The notes below the pieces were generated by a model. That model made no database searches. It was not told the DNA's origin and saw only the letters and a program-made list of their open reading frames with translations. The translations under genes were made by a program, and so were the position numbers. This document shows positions 27,654-36,735 of a stretch of DNA of 64,000 nucleotides, piece after piece (position 1 is the first letter of the stretch; each line of letters opens with the position of its first letter). The DNA is taken from positions 1-64,000 of the forward strand of contig NZ_BMQI01000011.1 in NCBI RefSeq assembly GCF_014648035.1. The letters are read 5' to 3'. Source of the DNA: Shewanella algicola (GTDB lineage: Bacteria; Pseudomonadota; Gammaproteobacteria; Enterobacterales; Shewanellaceae).

Positions 27654-27730
27654 GAATAATTTCCCTTGGTGTTACGTTAATACAAAACGAGTGAAGCTAT
27701 CTACTCGTATAAAAATCTTCGTTAACCAAG

Positions 27731-27758
27731 AAATGGGGGGCTTTAAACTGTTTTCAAG
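27731..27758 (-). promoter_or_regulatory. Sigma-32 heat-shock promoter of htpG
   Basis: Minus strand reads CTTGAAA, a 13-bp spacer and CCCCATTT, an essentially perfect match to the sigma-32 consensus. The start codon of htpG lies 78 bp downstream. This indicates heat-shock control of htpG. Confidence 0.92.
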
Positions 27759-27942
27759 GGCTGTTGGATTTTATTGCCCAATATTTCACCAACAATAAGT
27801 GTTTATCGTTGATTAACACATATTACTAAGTGGAAAATGATTGCTGTTGGCTGTAAGGGGCATATTGCCACAACCAACCTGCCAATATGTGATTGGCAGG
27901 CCATCATCAATTTTTATGAGCAGATTATCCAGATATGAGCGG

Positions 27943-28542
27943 TTAAAGCGGAATGCGGCCGTTAAACGACAAGGCTAACGTGGTGCTGTCGACATATTCT
28001 AGTTCGCCGCCCACAGGCACACCGTGTGCGATACGGCTAATGACCACCTTATGACGTCTGGCCATGTCTGCAATAAAATGCGCAGTCGCATCCCCTTCAA
28101 CGGTTGGGTTGGTGGCTAATATCAGTTCATTGACATCGTCTGAAGCTAAATGGCTCTCTAATAACGCCAGGCCTAACTCTTCTGGTCCAACGCCATCAAG
28201 TGGCGATAAATGTCCAAGCAATACAAAATAGCGACCGCTGAAGTGGCCACCCGCTTCAATGGCGAGTACATCGGCCGGCGTTTCAACTACGCAAATCACA
28301 CCAGCATTAACCCGACGGTGACTTGAGCAAATAGGACACAATTCTTGTTCCGTAAACGTGCGGCAGCTTTGACAATGCCCGACTTCAGACATGGCTTTTT
28401 GTAATGAGTCAGCCAGTTTTAATCCGACTTTACGTTCACGCTCTAGCAGTTGAAATGCCATACGTTGCGCCGATTTAGGCCCAACACCGGGTAAACCACG
28501 TAAAGACTGGATTAACTCATCAACCAAAGGACTAAATTTCAT
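27943..28542 (-). CDS. recR: Recombination mediator protein RecR
   Basis: RecR works with RecF and RecO in loading RecA at gaps. N-terminal HhH region [20 protein letters not shown], a C4 zinc finger (CQSC...CPIC) at about 57-75, a TOPRIM domain with [14 protein letters not shown] and a Walker B-like tail. The ATG at 28542 opens the usual [10 protein letters not shown] start; the longer frame to 28677 adds an unlikely 45 residues. 199 aa is normal. In most relatives recR follows dnaX-ebfC directly; here about 1.6 kb separates them. Confidence 0.95.
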   Translation of the reverse strand: MKFSPLVDELIQSLRGLPGVGPKSAQRMAFQLLERERKVGLKLADSLQKAMSEVGHCQSCRTFTEQELCPICSSHRRVNAGVICVVETPADVLAIEAGGHFSGRYFVLLGHLSPLDGVGPEELGLALLESHLASDDVNELILATNPTVEGDATAHFIADMARRHKVVISRIAHGVPVGGELEYVDSTTLALSFNGRIPL

Positions 28543-28750
28543 AAATTGCCAATACCTTAATAAATAAACACTTGTGTCAACTTTGCACCTAAGCCATTGA
28601 GCGGCTAACACTATCAATCTAACCCTTTGTGCCAGCAGATAATCGAAGCAAAAAACGAAGCTGAAAGTCTGCATCAAAAATGCTCATGGATTATCATCGT
28701 TGCCGAGAGTGATTGCAAAACTTTATATGCTGGCACAGCAATGCGCCAGA

Positions 28751-28984
28751 CTACTTTCCTGAGCGGTAACTAAACACTTGATCAAGCGGCAAGTTAAAGA
28801 CCTCTGCAATTTTAAAGGCCACTTCAAGTGTTGGTGAGTACTTATTCGACTCAATCGCCATTACCGTTTGCCGGGTCACTCCGATTAGATCAGCCAATTG
28901 TTTTTGGGTCATTTCATTATGTAAAAATCGTAACGTACGGATAGAGTTTGAAATCCCAAGTTTTTTGTCAGCAGGATCACTCAT
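28751..28984 (-). CDS. Small Cro/CI-type (XRE) transcriptional regulator
   Basis: 77-aa HTH protein: NEMTQKQLADLIGVTRQTVM is the recognition region and KYSPTLEVAFKIAEVF the following helix. The ATG at 28984 overlaps the end of the membrane-protein gene by 8 bases, with aggagag before it, so the two are translationally coupled. Such short one-domain regulators that follow a membrane protein are common and often autoregulate; the target is not known. Confidence 0.85.
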   Translation of the reverse strand: MSDPADKKLGISNSIRTLRFLHNEMTQKQLADLIGVTRQTVMAIESNKYSPTLEVAFKIAEVFNLPLDQVFSYRSGK

Positions 28985-29474
28985 ATATCTCTCCTGTACG
29001 CCCCTTGTACAACTGCACGCCATAGTGTGCTAATTCGGCTAATAAGAATGCGCCCACTAAAATATGCAACGGTAAATGTGGCACACTCGATTGCATAAAC
29101 TCAAAACCTTGGGCGGCGATATTATATTGAACTAGCGCTAAAATCACCCCTACTTGTAAAATGATGGCACTGTATTTATACCCGACCAAATTAATCTGCT
29201 TTTCTCTGACATCCATCGGCCGAGATAATTCATCGTCGCTGATAAACGCCAATGCAATATAACTGACCACCATCAAAACAATTGAGTAAACAATCACCTC
29301 AAGTAGCACTGTAGAAAGCCACTCTATGGAGGCGAGTTGCTCTGGTGTGGCATTAAGCAACTGACTTAGGTAAAAGTAACTAATATACCCGGTCACGATA
29401 AAATCGACTGATAATGTCACTTCTCTAAAACTGGTCTCTTGTAACCATTGAATCACTTTCTGTTTATTGTCCAT
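28977..29474 (-). CDS. Membrane protein partner of the small XRE regulator (function unknown)
   Basis: 165 aa with four predicted transmembrane helices (VDFIVTGYISYFYLSQLL, VLLEVIVYSIVLMVVSYIAL, YSAIILQVGVILALVQYN and LPLHILVGAFLLAELAHYGV). The start is ATG 29474 with gagg upstream; a longer frame is unlikely. The downstream HTH gene overlaps its stop. The pair lies between recR and ebfC, a place that is usually intact in relatives. The HTH may respond to the state of this membrane protein, but that is a guess. Confidence 0.78.
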   Translation of the reverse strand: MDNKQKVIQWLQETSFREVTLSVDFIVTGYISYFYLSQLLNATPEQLASIEWLSTVLLEVIVYSIVLMVVSYIALAFISDDELSRPMDVREKQINLVGYKYSAIILQVGVILALVQYNIAAQGFEFMQSSVPHLPLHILVGAFLLAELAHYGVQLYKGRTGEIYE

Positions 29475-29850
29475 GTAAGCCTCAATATACTTGATGTATA
29501 AAATCTTTAACTTCACTTATCATAATCCACTACCACCATATGTCAAACATTTTTAACTTTGAGTCAAAAATTAGACACTTTAGGTTGAAGTTTTGATCAC
29601 AGATAGTGGCTAAAAACACCAAAAAAACCGTCACACATTTAGCAAAATAATTGGTCAGATTAACCATATACTCGCAAAGTAAACCATCGACAGTGCAATA
29701 ATTTCAATAAGGCGCTGATTTTACAATGTTTTTATTTGGCATGAGGATTGCTTACTAGTTTTATACCCAGTGATAGTGCAACATACTAAATTGAACAGTA
29801 AACGCTCACTGATTAACTCATGGAATCATTAAGAATATTAAGGATGTATT
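29475..29850. other. Intergenic region with divergent promoters
   Basis: 376 bp between the membrane/XRE pair and a rightward small gene. A/T-rich. No gene, RNA or repeat could be supported; it must contain promoters for both. Confidence 0.5.
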
Positions 29851-30123
29851 ATGAAAAAGTTGATTATTATCATTGTCGCAGTGGCGCTTGGTTATCTAAT
29901 TAATCTCAAGTTTGTCGACATTGCGTATGCAATGGGATTTGCAGAGCTGAAAAAAGAAGCAATATTGATAAACGATCAAAAAATGAAAGTGAAATGTGAC
30001 TCATATGCCTTCGGTTTTTTTGATGAAATAAAACTCGAAAACAAATTTCAGCAATGTATTAATGATTATCAAGCCCAAGGTTATGTCTTATTAGACGCAG
30101 TACCAACTGACTCAGACGTATAA
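29851..30123 (+). CDS. Small secreted or membrane-anchored protein, function unknown
   Basis: 90 aa. The N-terminal helix KKLIIIIVAVALGYLINLKF is a signal or anchor. The remainder is charged with two Cys (K-C-D...Q-Q-C-I) that could form a disulfide. It ends directly before a terminator and has aagga upstream of its ATG. It is the last member of the accessory block between recR and ebfC. No recognised family. Confidence 0.68.
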   Translation: MKKLIIIIVAVALGYLINLKFVDIAYAMGFAELKKEAILINDQKMKVKCDSYAFGFFDEIKLENKFQQCINDYQAQGYVLLDAVPTDSDV

Positions 30124-30124
30124 C

Positions 30125-30157
30125 AAAAAAGCTCAAGCATGATGCTTGAGCTTTTTT
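30125..30157. terminator. Bidirectional rho-independent terminator
   Basis: Stem gctcaagcat / atgcttgagc with A6 and T6 flanks. It follows the small secreted protein gene and, on the opposite strand, the ebfC stop, so it serves both. Confidence 0.95.
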
Positions 30158-30178
30158 GCGGGTTGTACCAAACAACGA

Positions 30179-30511
30179 TTAAAACGGCATTTTCATTCCT
30201 GGTGGTAATTGCATACCGCCAGTCACTTCGGCCATTTTAGTCTTTTGATTTTCTTCTAAACGACGTGCTGCATCGTTACATGCTGCAGCAATTAAGTCTT
30301 CTAGCATTTCTTTGTCATCTTCCATTAAGCTTGGGTCGATTTCAACTTTGCGGACATTGTGGCTGCCAGTCATTGTCACTTTCACTAGGCCAGCACCGGC
30401 TTCACCAGTCATTTCGGTACGTGCAATTTCTTCCTGCACTTTTGCCATTTTGTCTTGCATCATTTGGGCTTGTTTCATTAAATTGCCCATTCCGCCTTTT
30501 CCACCAAACAT
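30179..30511 (-). CDS. ebfC: YbaB/EbfC family nucleoid-associated protein
   Basis: 110-aa dimeric DNA-binding protein. [20 protein letters not shown] at the N-terminus, then the conserved [20 protein letters not shown] motif and a C-terminal helix with methionine/proline tail [13 protein letters not shown]. It is downstream of dnaX on the same strand (144 bp), the standard dnaX-ebfC order, and normally precedes recR. Confidence 0.95.
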   Translation of the reverse strand: MFGGKGGMGNLMKQAQMMQDKMAKVQEEIARTEMTGEAGAGLVKVTMTGSHNVRKVEIDPSLMEDDKEMLEDLIAAACNDAARRLEENQKTKMAEVTGGMQLPPGMKMPF

Positions 30512-30654
30512 AGTCGTCTCTCTCTAATTGAGGTTGTTAGCAAGTCGCCATAGTGGCGCTAATCTTACTGAAAAAAATTTGATTGGCAATCTAGGCTGAG
30601 CATTTTTGAGATGAAGATATGTTCATTTCAACCTAAATTATGTTTTACTGAACA

Positions 30655-33477
30655 TTATTGAACCGTTATTTGAGCAATGTCTTGGGCTATTTGCGCCAAT
30701 TGCTCGGGTGGGTATTCAATACTGTCACTGTCTAATTGTGCCGATAAACGCTGGATCATCCACTGGGTATTATCATCTTGCAATATTGACTGCTCGGCCT
30801 GGGCAATTAATTCACGATGAAAGCGTTTACGTAATTCTAACGGTGTTTCACGGTTTGCAACAACACCAATTTGGATTTGCACCTCGATTGGCTGCTGTAA
30901 ATATTCTGTTAGTGCAACTTGTAATTGATCTATCGCTATCGGCGCTGACAAATGCTTTTGATCAGGTTTTAGCACTAACATGATTGAATTGGAGTGCGCT
31001 TGAAAAACTGAGTTAACCCCGAGTTGACGAACGCGCCCACCGACTGATACATGGGTCATCACTTTATACCAATGTAAATCAAGCTCATTTCCTTCAATAC
31101 TGTGGGGCGTAAAAGGCACTAACTCTGTCGTTTGTTCCTTTGCTGACGCTTGCGCTGTATTCATTAATGGTTGGGCATCAATATGCTGATTGACTGCAAC
31201 AGATGCATTAACTTGAACATCAACTTGGGTGCTCTGAGGCTCTGCCTCAGGCTTTGCTGCAACGTCGGCAAAGGCGGTAATCTCTTCACCTGGCTCTGGT
31301 TTTACCCAGGGTGCTCTATCTTGCAATACTGTGGGCTGTGATTGCGTATTACTCGGCTCAACTGTTGCCGATATTACCTGCGTAGGGCTATTTGACACAG
31401 GCTTTACTGGCGCGAGGCTTTCAATCTCAGCTGGCGATTGTTGTGGCGTCACTTGAGGGGCTGCTTGAAGGGATATGTGAGACTCAGAGGCTTTGGCTTT
31501 GGGGCCAAAAGAAGTCTTAGTGGCGCTAGATGCTTTACTGGCGCTTTGCTCTTTTTGTTGCAACGCATCGACATCGGCAAGCAGCGAATCACGGCTAGCT
31601 AATACCATATCCAAAAAGTCTAAGGTATCTGCTTGTGAGTCTTCTGTTTCATTGACCTGTGCAGTTTGATCTGTATTAGACTCAGCTTCAGCGCCAGCGG
31701 ATGGTGTAACTTGCTGCTCTGGAACAATTGCATCAAATGTCCCCTGATCATTTTGCGCCGAATACGCTAAATAATCATCATGATCAGAAGGCTGATAATC
31801 TGCGTCTTGGTCGAAATCGTTAAATGAATAGCCATCAAATGGGTCCGCGTTTGAGGCAGGTTCAATAACGGCTTCAGTATTCAATTGAACACTGACTTCA
31901 ATAGGTTCTGCTTTAGGCTCAGTATGAACAACTGGCTTTTCAAGCGTGTTATTGTCCTCTTGGGCTTCGCTCGTGAGTGGCTCTGGCTTTAACGTATCTG
32001 CCTCTACAGCATCTGTCTTAGACGCCTGTTGTGCATCATTCAACGTTGGGGCGCGCTCAACTTGCGACTGATAGCCCAAACTTTCGGCCTGACTCACCAA
32101 TAAACTTTGTTCAGCACTTAAGGCAGGGTCAGTTGATTCAAGTTCATCATCTTCTGCACTAATAGACTCGGGCGGTTGAATCATGGCCTCTTGAGCATTG
32201 TTATCCGAATGTTTATCCGCAATCGGGCTTGGTGACTCAATGATCTTGGCACTCGTCTCATCAGATTGAGTATCCGCCGATACAGATTGGCTAAGTGCTG
32301 CGGCGTTATTAGGCTTTGGGCCTGTATCTGCGACCTCGTGCGTTGCTGATAAATCAATCGCGGCAGCAGATGTGGTAACCCAACGTTTCACTTGTTTTTC
32401 TGGGGTAAATGCAACAGCCCGCAATAAGGCCATTTCAAGACCCGACTTAGGGTCTGGTGCAAAGGCCAAATCTTTACGGCCATTGAGTAACATTTGATAA
32501 TACAGCTGCACTTGTTCAGGTGCTAATTGCTGAGCAAAAGCTAAAATTTGCTCGGCAAAGAGTGATTGCTGAGCGGCCGCAGGTGCAAATTGAGTCAAGG
32601 TAATTTGGTGCAGTAACTCTAACAAACTCCGCAGAACTTCTTCTGCGTCTGCGCCAAACGCTAGCACTTTGGCGACCATTTGCATTAATGGGCCAACATC
32701 GGCATCACACAAGGCTTTTAATAAAGCAATAACATGCTGTTCATCAATACTGCCCAACATGGTTTGCACTTGCTCAAGCATCACCTGGCCGCTACCAAAC
32801 GCTATCGCCTGGTCGGTTAAACTCAGTGCATCACGCATACTGCCGTTGGCGGCTTTAGCTAACAAGGTTAAGGCTTGTTGTTCAAAGGGCAATTGCTCTT
32901 GAGTGATAACAAATTCAAGCTGTTGGCTAATTTCTTGTTGCGATAAACTTTTCAGATTAAATTGCAAACAACGCGACAAGACCGTGACCGGTAATTTATG
33001 CGGGTCTGTGGTGGCCAGTAAAAATTTTACGTGCTCTGGTGGCTCTTCTAAGGTTTTTAATAAGGCATTAAAACTGCTGCGCGATAACATGTGCACTTCA
33101 TCTATGAGGTACACCTTAAAGCGGCCACGTGATGGGCGGTATTGCACGTTGTCGAGCAACTCGCGGGTATCATCCACTTTGGTACGGGACGCTGCATCGA
33201 CCTCAATTAAATCGACAAAACGGCCTTGAGCAATTTCAATACAACTTGAACATTCACCACATGGATTTGCAGTGACGCCGGTTTCACAATTAAGTCCTTT
33301 GGCAAACAGTCGCGCTAAGCTGGTTTTACCGACCCCGCGGGTTCCGGTAAACAAATAAGCATGATGAAGACGTTGCTGACTTAATGCATTAGTGAGTGCC
33401 ATGAGTACATGGGACTGACCAACCATTTGTTCAAATTTAGCTGGACGCCATTTGCGGGCGAGCACTTGATAAGACAT
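30655..33477 (-). CDS. dnaX: DNA polymerase III subunit tau/gamma (extended)
   Basis: Clamp-loader ATPase subunit of the replicative holoenzyme. N-terminal AAA+ motif GTRGVGKTSLARLFAKGLNC, zinc-binding region with CGECSSC, DEVHMLS Walker B and SRC arginine-finger motif (SRCLQFNLK). 940 aa is far longer than E. coli (643 aa). About residues 380-790 form a long acidic, Ser/Thr/Gln-rich linker before the C-terminal tau domain (ELDLHWYKVM...). ATG at 33477 follows gggga. I see no canonical A-AAA-AAG slippery site, so a gamma-producing frameshift is not evident. Confidence 0.93.
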   Translation of the reverse strand: MSYQVLARKWRPAKFEQMVGQSHVLMALTNALSQQRLHHAYLFTGTRGVGKTSLARLFAKGLNCETGVTANPCGECSSCIEIAQGRFVDLIEVDAASRTKVDDTRELLDNVQYRPSRGRFKVYLIDEVHMLSRSSFNALLKTLEEPPEHVKFLLATTDPHKLPVTVLSRCLQFNLKSLSQQEISQQLEFVITQEQLPFEQQALTLLAKAANGSMRDALSLTDQAIAFGSGQVMLEQVQTMLGSIDEQHVIALLKALCDADVGPLMQMVAKVLAFGADAEEVLRSLLELLHQITLTQFAPAAAQQSLFAEQILAFAQQLAPEQVQLYYQMLLNGRKDLAFAPDPKSGLEMALLRAVAFTPEKQVKRWVTTSAAAIDLSATHEVADTGPKPNNAAALSQSVSADTQSDETSAKIIESPSPIADKHSDNNAQEAMIQPPESISAEDDELESTDPALSAEQSLLVSQAESLGYQSQVERAPTLNDAQQASKTDAVEADTLKPEPLTSEAQEDNNTLEKPVVHTEPKAEPIEVSVQLNTEAVIEPASNADPFDGYSFNDFDQDADYQPSDHDDYLAYSAQNDQGTFDAIVPEQQVTPSAGAEAESNTDQTAQVNETEDSQADTLDFLDMVLASRDSLLADVDALQQKEQSASKASSATKTSFGPKAKASESHISLQAAPQVTPQQSPAEIESLAPVKPVSNSPTQVISATVEPSNTQSQPTVLQDRAPWVKPEPGEEITAFADVAAKPEAEPQSTQVDVQVNASVAVNQHIDAQPLMNTAQASAKEQTTELVPFTPHSIEGNELDLHWYKVMTHVSVGGRVRQLGVNSVFQAHSNSIMLVLKPDQKHLSAPIAIDQLQVALTEYLQQPIEVQIQIGVVANRETPLELRKRFHRELIAQAEQSILQDDNTQWMIQRLSAQLDSDSIEYPPEQLAQIAQDIAQITVQ

Positions 33478-33525
33478 GAAAATCCCCACAGAGAGCCATC
33501 GGGAGTCAATCCCATTAAAGGGGAT

Positions 33526-33560
33526 AACAATAACATGCCAAGGGCTGGCATGCTATTGTT
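33526..33560. repeat. 15-bp inverted repeat between dnaX and apt
   Basis: Arms 33526-33540 and 33546-33560 form a long hairpin with one mismatch. No T-run follows on either strand. It lies in the dnaX promoter region, downstream of apt. It may be a regulatory structure or transcript 3' end. Confidence 0.5.
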
Positions 33561-33626
33561 GAGCAGAGTTTTGATACGCTTTACAGCAGTTAACTGCCTA
33601 ATTAATTAGCAGTTATTATAATCTTG

Positions 33627-34175
33627 CTATTCGCCATCAAACTCACACAAGCTTAATACTTCAATCCCTAACCCTTGCAGACGCTTTTCGCCGCCAATTT
33701 CAGGTAATGAAATAACAAAGGCTGCATGCCCTACTTCACCGCCAAGCTCACGAATCAATTTTACTGTGGCTTCAATGGTGCCGCCAGTCGCTAATAAATC
33801 GTCGATAACTAACACTTTGTCGTTGGCATTAATCGCATCTGTATGAATTTCTAAGGTGTCTTTACCGTATTCTAATTCATAAGTTTGACTAATCGTTGCA
33901 CGTGGCAATTTACCTGGCTTACGAACAGGAACAAAACCAACACCAAGTTCTAACGCTAAAGGAGCACCAAACAAGAAGCCACGCGCCTCTGTGCCGACCA
34001 CTTTAGTGAAACCTTTTGATTGATAGTGAGCCACTAAAATCGCAATAGTGGCTTTATACGCTTCAGCGCTTTCTAACAAACTAGTAACATCACGGAACAT
34101 AATGCCTGGTTTTGGATAATCAGGAATGGTTTTAATGCTGTTCTTGATAAGCGCTAAACTGTGTTGGTTCATCAT
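33627..34175 (-). CDS. apt: Adenine phosphoribosyltransferase
   Basis: Purine salvage: adenine plus PRPP to AMP. The PRPP loop is [20 protein letters not shown], preceded by the flexible-loop region [20 protein letters not shown] and the N-terminal [17 protein letters not shown]. 182 aa is standard. Two ATG codons occur in tandem (34175 and 34172); the first was chosen. Upstream on the same strand lies the DUF454 gene, with a terminator between. The usual apt-dnaX order is kept. Confidence 0.95.
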   Translation of the reverse strand: MMNQHSLALIKNSIKTIPDYPKPGIMFRDVTSLLESAEAYKATIAILVAHYQSKGFTKVVGTEARGFLFGAPLALELGVGFVPVRKPGKLPRATISQTYELEYGKDTLEIHTDAINANDKVLVIDDLLATGGTIEATVKLIRELGGEVGHAAFVISLPEIGGEKRLQGLGIEVLSLCEFDGE

Positions 34176-34210
34176 AATAAGTTAACTCTGTTTAAAAGTG
34201 ATTACGCAAT

Positions 34211-34237
34211 AAAAAAGTCCACGTTATGGGTGGACTC
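34211..34237 (-). terminator. Rho-independent terminator after the DUF454 gene
   Basis: Stem gagtccac / gtggactt with T6 in minus-strand orientation, about 75 bp past the DUF454 stop. It also separates that gene from apt. Confidence 0.85.
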
Positions 34238-34310
34238 TGGTAAAAATTCTGCTTTGATCTTATGCCCGTTTGAATTCAGTTGCAACTGTCATGCATTAAC
34301 TGCTGATTTA

Positions 34311-34676
34311 TTATTCTAACTCTGGGATCTGCCACAAAAAAAATAATAAAACGAGCATCATGCAAAGCAGCATAATTTTAACCCACACCAGCGGCACAAT
34401 AATGATACTAATAAAAAAGCTAAGAGCACTCATTATCATGGCTTTTTTCTTAAGTGGTCGACTCAACGCGCGTTTGGACTGCCATTGATGAATGCCCTCA
34501 GCAAACCAAGGGTGAGTCACTAACCAATTGTGCAAGCGGTCATTTGAGCGCGCAAAGCAAAAAGCAGACAATAAAATAAATGGCACTGTAGGTAATAACG
34601 GCAATGCAATACCGATTAACCCCAATACCAAGCTGCATAAGCCAATAATAAGAAAAAAACCACGTCTTAACGCCAT
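34311..34676 (-). CDS. DUF454 (YbaN-like) inner-membrane protein
   Basis: 121 aa with three or four hydrophobic stretches: GFFLIIGLCSLVLGLIGIAL, LPTVPFILLSAFCFARSN (the hallmark LPLLPTVPFILLSA-type motif), and a C-terminal pair. SNDRLHNWLVTHPWFAEGI is the conserved loop. E. coli YbaN is the homologue; function unknown. gaggg precedes the ATG. It lies upstream of apt in Shewanella-like order. Confidence 0.88.
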   Translation of the reverse strand: MALRRGFFLIIGLCSLVLGLIGIALPLLPTVPFILLSAFCFARSNDRLHNWLVTHPWFAEGIHQWQSKRALSRPLKKKAMIMSALSFFISIIIVPLVWVKIMLLCMMLVLLFFLWQIPELE

Positions 34677-34695
34677 TGGTGCCCTCGCCTAAAAC

Positions 34696-34721
34696 AAAAA
34701 ACCACTCTATCAGAGTGGTTT
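34696..34721 (-). terminator. Rho-independent terminator after the 39-aa protein gene
   Basis: Stem aaaccactct / agagtggttt with a three-base loop; the minus-strand 3' side continues with a T-run. It is about 40 bp past the stop of the short gene at 34761, supporting that this short gene is transcribed. Confidence 0.85.
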
Positions 34722-34760
34722 AATAAGGCAATATCATTACAAATTAACCTGAAGTGAGCG

Positions 34761-34880
34761 TTAAATTAGACCTGTTACTTTCAACCATGAAAGCGTCGCT
34801 GGCAACGTTGGAATCAAAAAAACCAAAATAAAACCAATGAAATAAAAGATGTTAAACGGGTCTTTAAACGGCTGACTCAT
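34761..34880 (-). CDS. 39-residue single-helix membrane protein
   Basis: MSQPFKDPFNIFYFIGFILV followed by a second hydrophobic part and ending KVTGLI. One transmembrane helix is predicted. The ATG at 34880 has aggaa 6 nt upstream, and a terminator follows 40 bp after the stop, so this short gene looks real; a longer frame to 34991 has no ribosome site. It lies between the HvfABC block and DUF454. Role unknown. Confidence 0.72.
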   Translation of the reverse strand: MSQPFKDPFNIFYFIGFILVFLIPTLPATLSWLKVTGLI

Positions 34881-35052
34881 GATAATTCCTAAATGTAAGG
34901 TGATATTGTGACGGTAATCGCTCGGTAAGTGTATTTCGTTAACCACATTATTTAACAGGAAGACACAAGCCTTTTGCGTGAGGAATGTCACAAAAAGTGG
35001 CTTATTTTAGACACATATTAATAAAATAAAAACCTTAAATTTAATACGTCTA

Positions 35053-35811
35053 TTATGCAGTAGTTGCTGTAACAATAATGCCTTTTTGTGCTAACTGTTG
35101 TAATAGCGGTATACAACCAGATAACAGTGATTCCGCCGACATTTGCGGATAATGTTCTGCCAGCCACTCAACAATGATATCTATGTTAACCCGTTGAACT
35201 TGCGATGTTTGTTCTATATACGCTAACACTTGTGCACTTAATGGCGTTAATTGTAAAAAGGCCACTTCGTCATGAACATCGCGATATACGCAAAAAAAGT
35301 TGGCTTGTTCTGTTGGCTCTATTGGTTGGTAGTCAACACTAATATGTTGAACATCAAACGCATATTGAGCCACCTTTGCACTCGGCGCTAAGCATAAGTC
35401 ATGCTGTTGAACATCGTCACCAATGAGCTGTTGTGACGGAGCAATATCTGGTGCAACGGCAGCGCATAATTCTAACCACTCATAATGTGCAAGCTGCAAC
35501 ATAAACACAGGGTCATCTTCTGTTAATTGATATTCATGTTGTAAAAATGCCAAAAACTCACCAGCTATTTCGACAAATATTGGGGTTTTGCAGTCATGTG
35601 TGGCAAAAAATTGTTGTACGAGAGCCTGCCATTTATCATCGTGATACAAGCTTTTTAATACCGGAAAAGCACTGGCAACAAACCCTGAGATATTATTAAA
35701 AAATAAGTCTCGGTATACCTTCATCCGCCGTGGTTCAATACCCTCAGGCATAGGTAAACTGGGGTCGCGAATGTAATCCATAAACTGTTGCTGTACTTCA
35801 ATAAATCCCAT
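35053..35811 (-). CDS. hvfC: DUF2063 RiPP-maturation partner protein (HvfC-like)
   Basis: 252 aa. The conserved DUF2063 N-terminus is visible (QFMDYIRDPS...PRRMKVYRDLFFNNISGFVASAFPVLKSLY). In characterised Hvf loci, HvfC acts with the HvfB maturase to convert precursor cysteines to oxazolone/thioamide groups. The gene starts 44 bp after hvfB on the same strand. The functional link rests on the operon context and family knowledge. Confidence 0.85.
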   Translation of the reverse strand: MGFIEVQQQFMDYIRDPSLPMPEGIEPRRMKVYRDLFFNNISGFVASAFPVLKSLYHDDKWQALVQQFFATHDCKTPIFVEIAGEFLAFLQHEYQLTEDDPVFMLQLAHYEWLELCAAVAPDIAPSQQLIGDDVQQHDLCLAPSAKVAQYAFDVQHISVDYQPIEPTEQANFFCVYRDVHDEVAFLQLTPLSAQVLAYIEQTSQVQRVNIDIIVEWLAEHYPQMSAESLLSGCIPLLQQLAQKGIIVTATTA

Positions 35812-35855
35812 AATGTGTCCTTAATGAGTAATTCAGTGTCAATGAAGTTCAACGC

Positions 35856-36704
35856 TTACTTAGTCTCGCTAAGTGCAGCGTGTTGATATTGATGAATTTG
35901 ATTGATTTCGTTTAATAACACTTCAGTTTTAGGAATATTAAAATCTCGCTCTAACAAAGTCGGATGCACGCCATGTAGTTGATAACATTGTTGCAATAGC
36001 GCCCACACAGGATCAATCACATCAGCACCATGGGTATCAACCATTAAGTCAGCCGCTTCTTCGTAATGGCCAGCAATATGTAAATAGGCAATACGTTCGC
36101 TCGGCATCGCCGCCAAAAATGCACTGGCATCATATTGATGATTTATCGCATTAACGTAAATATTGTTCACATCGAGTAGCAGTTTGCAGTCAGCTTCTTG
36201 CAGCACAGCATTCACAAAGGCTTGCTCGCTCATTTGCGCACCTGGAGCGGCATAAAAAGACACGTTTTCAAGAATAAATGGTCGCTCGAGGATGTCTTCG
36301 ACTTGGTTAATCCGCCTAGCGGTATGGGTTACGGCTTCATCTGTAAAAGGAATCGGCATCAAGTCGTACATATGCCCTGCACCCGAACAGTAACTTAAAT
36401 GTTCTGAATACACTTCTATATTATGGCTGTCTAAAAATTGCTTAACCTGTTTAATAAATTGAGTATCTAGCGCTTCAGGGCTTCCAATTGATAACGACAA
36501 CCCATGGCAAAAAAATCGATGCTGCTCAGTTAGCTGCCTAAACTGACGTGCAAACTTGCCACCTAAAGTCATCCAATTTTCTGGTGCAACCTCAAAAAAG
36601 TTAATCGCCGGCGGCACATGCTGGCAAAACTCATCAAGCATTTCACGGCGCAAGCCTAAACCAACACTGGCTTGATTAAGTGGGGGGTGTTGCACATTTG
36701 ACAT
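35856..36704 (-). CDS. hvfB: DUF692/MNIO-family RiPP maturase (HvfB-like)
   Basis: 282-aa multinuclear non-heme iron oxidase-type enzyme with a TIM-barrel. Probable iron ligands are in FFCHGLSLSIG, YSEHLSYCSG, FILENVSFYA, LLDVNNIYVNA and HIAGH/DTHGADV, and LLERDFNIP at the C-terminus completes the site. In described Hvf systems it modifies the Cys residues of EGKCG motifs in the precursor, with HvfC as partner. Precursor, maturase and partner genes lie in order on one strand; a hairpin terminator separates the precursor gene from this one. Confidence 0.9.
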   Translation of the reverse strand: MSNVQHPPLNQASVGLGLRREMLDEFCQHVPPAINFFEVAPENWMTLGGKFARQFRQLTEQHRFFCHGLSLSIGSPEALDTQFIKQVKQFLDSHNIEVYSEHLSYCSGAGHMYDLMPIPFTDEAVTHTARRINQVEDILERPFILENVSFYAAPGAQMSEQAFVNAVLQEADCKLLLDVNNIYVNAINHQYDASAFLAAMPSERIAYLHIAGHYEEAADLMVDTHGADVIDPVWALLQQCYQLHGVHPTLLERDFNIPKTEVLLNEINQIHQYQHAALSETK

Positions 36705-36735
36705 AATGCGTCCTTAAACCATAAAACTGAGATAA

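Noticed and set aside
28543-28677. Upstream extension of recR to 28677
   Set aside because: The extra 45 residues are not RecR-like and the [10 protein letters not shown] start at 28542 is typical of the family.
31550-31575. A-rich stretch in dnaX considered as a gamma frameshift site
   Set aside because: The codons are caa caa aaa gag, not the A-AAA-AAG heptamer, and no downstream stem or upstream Shine-Dalgarno-like stimulator could be seen.
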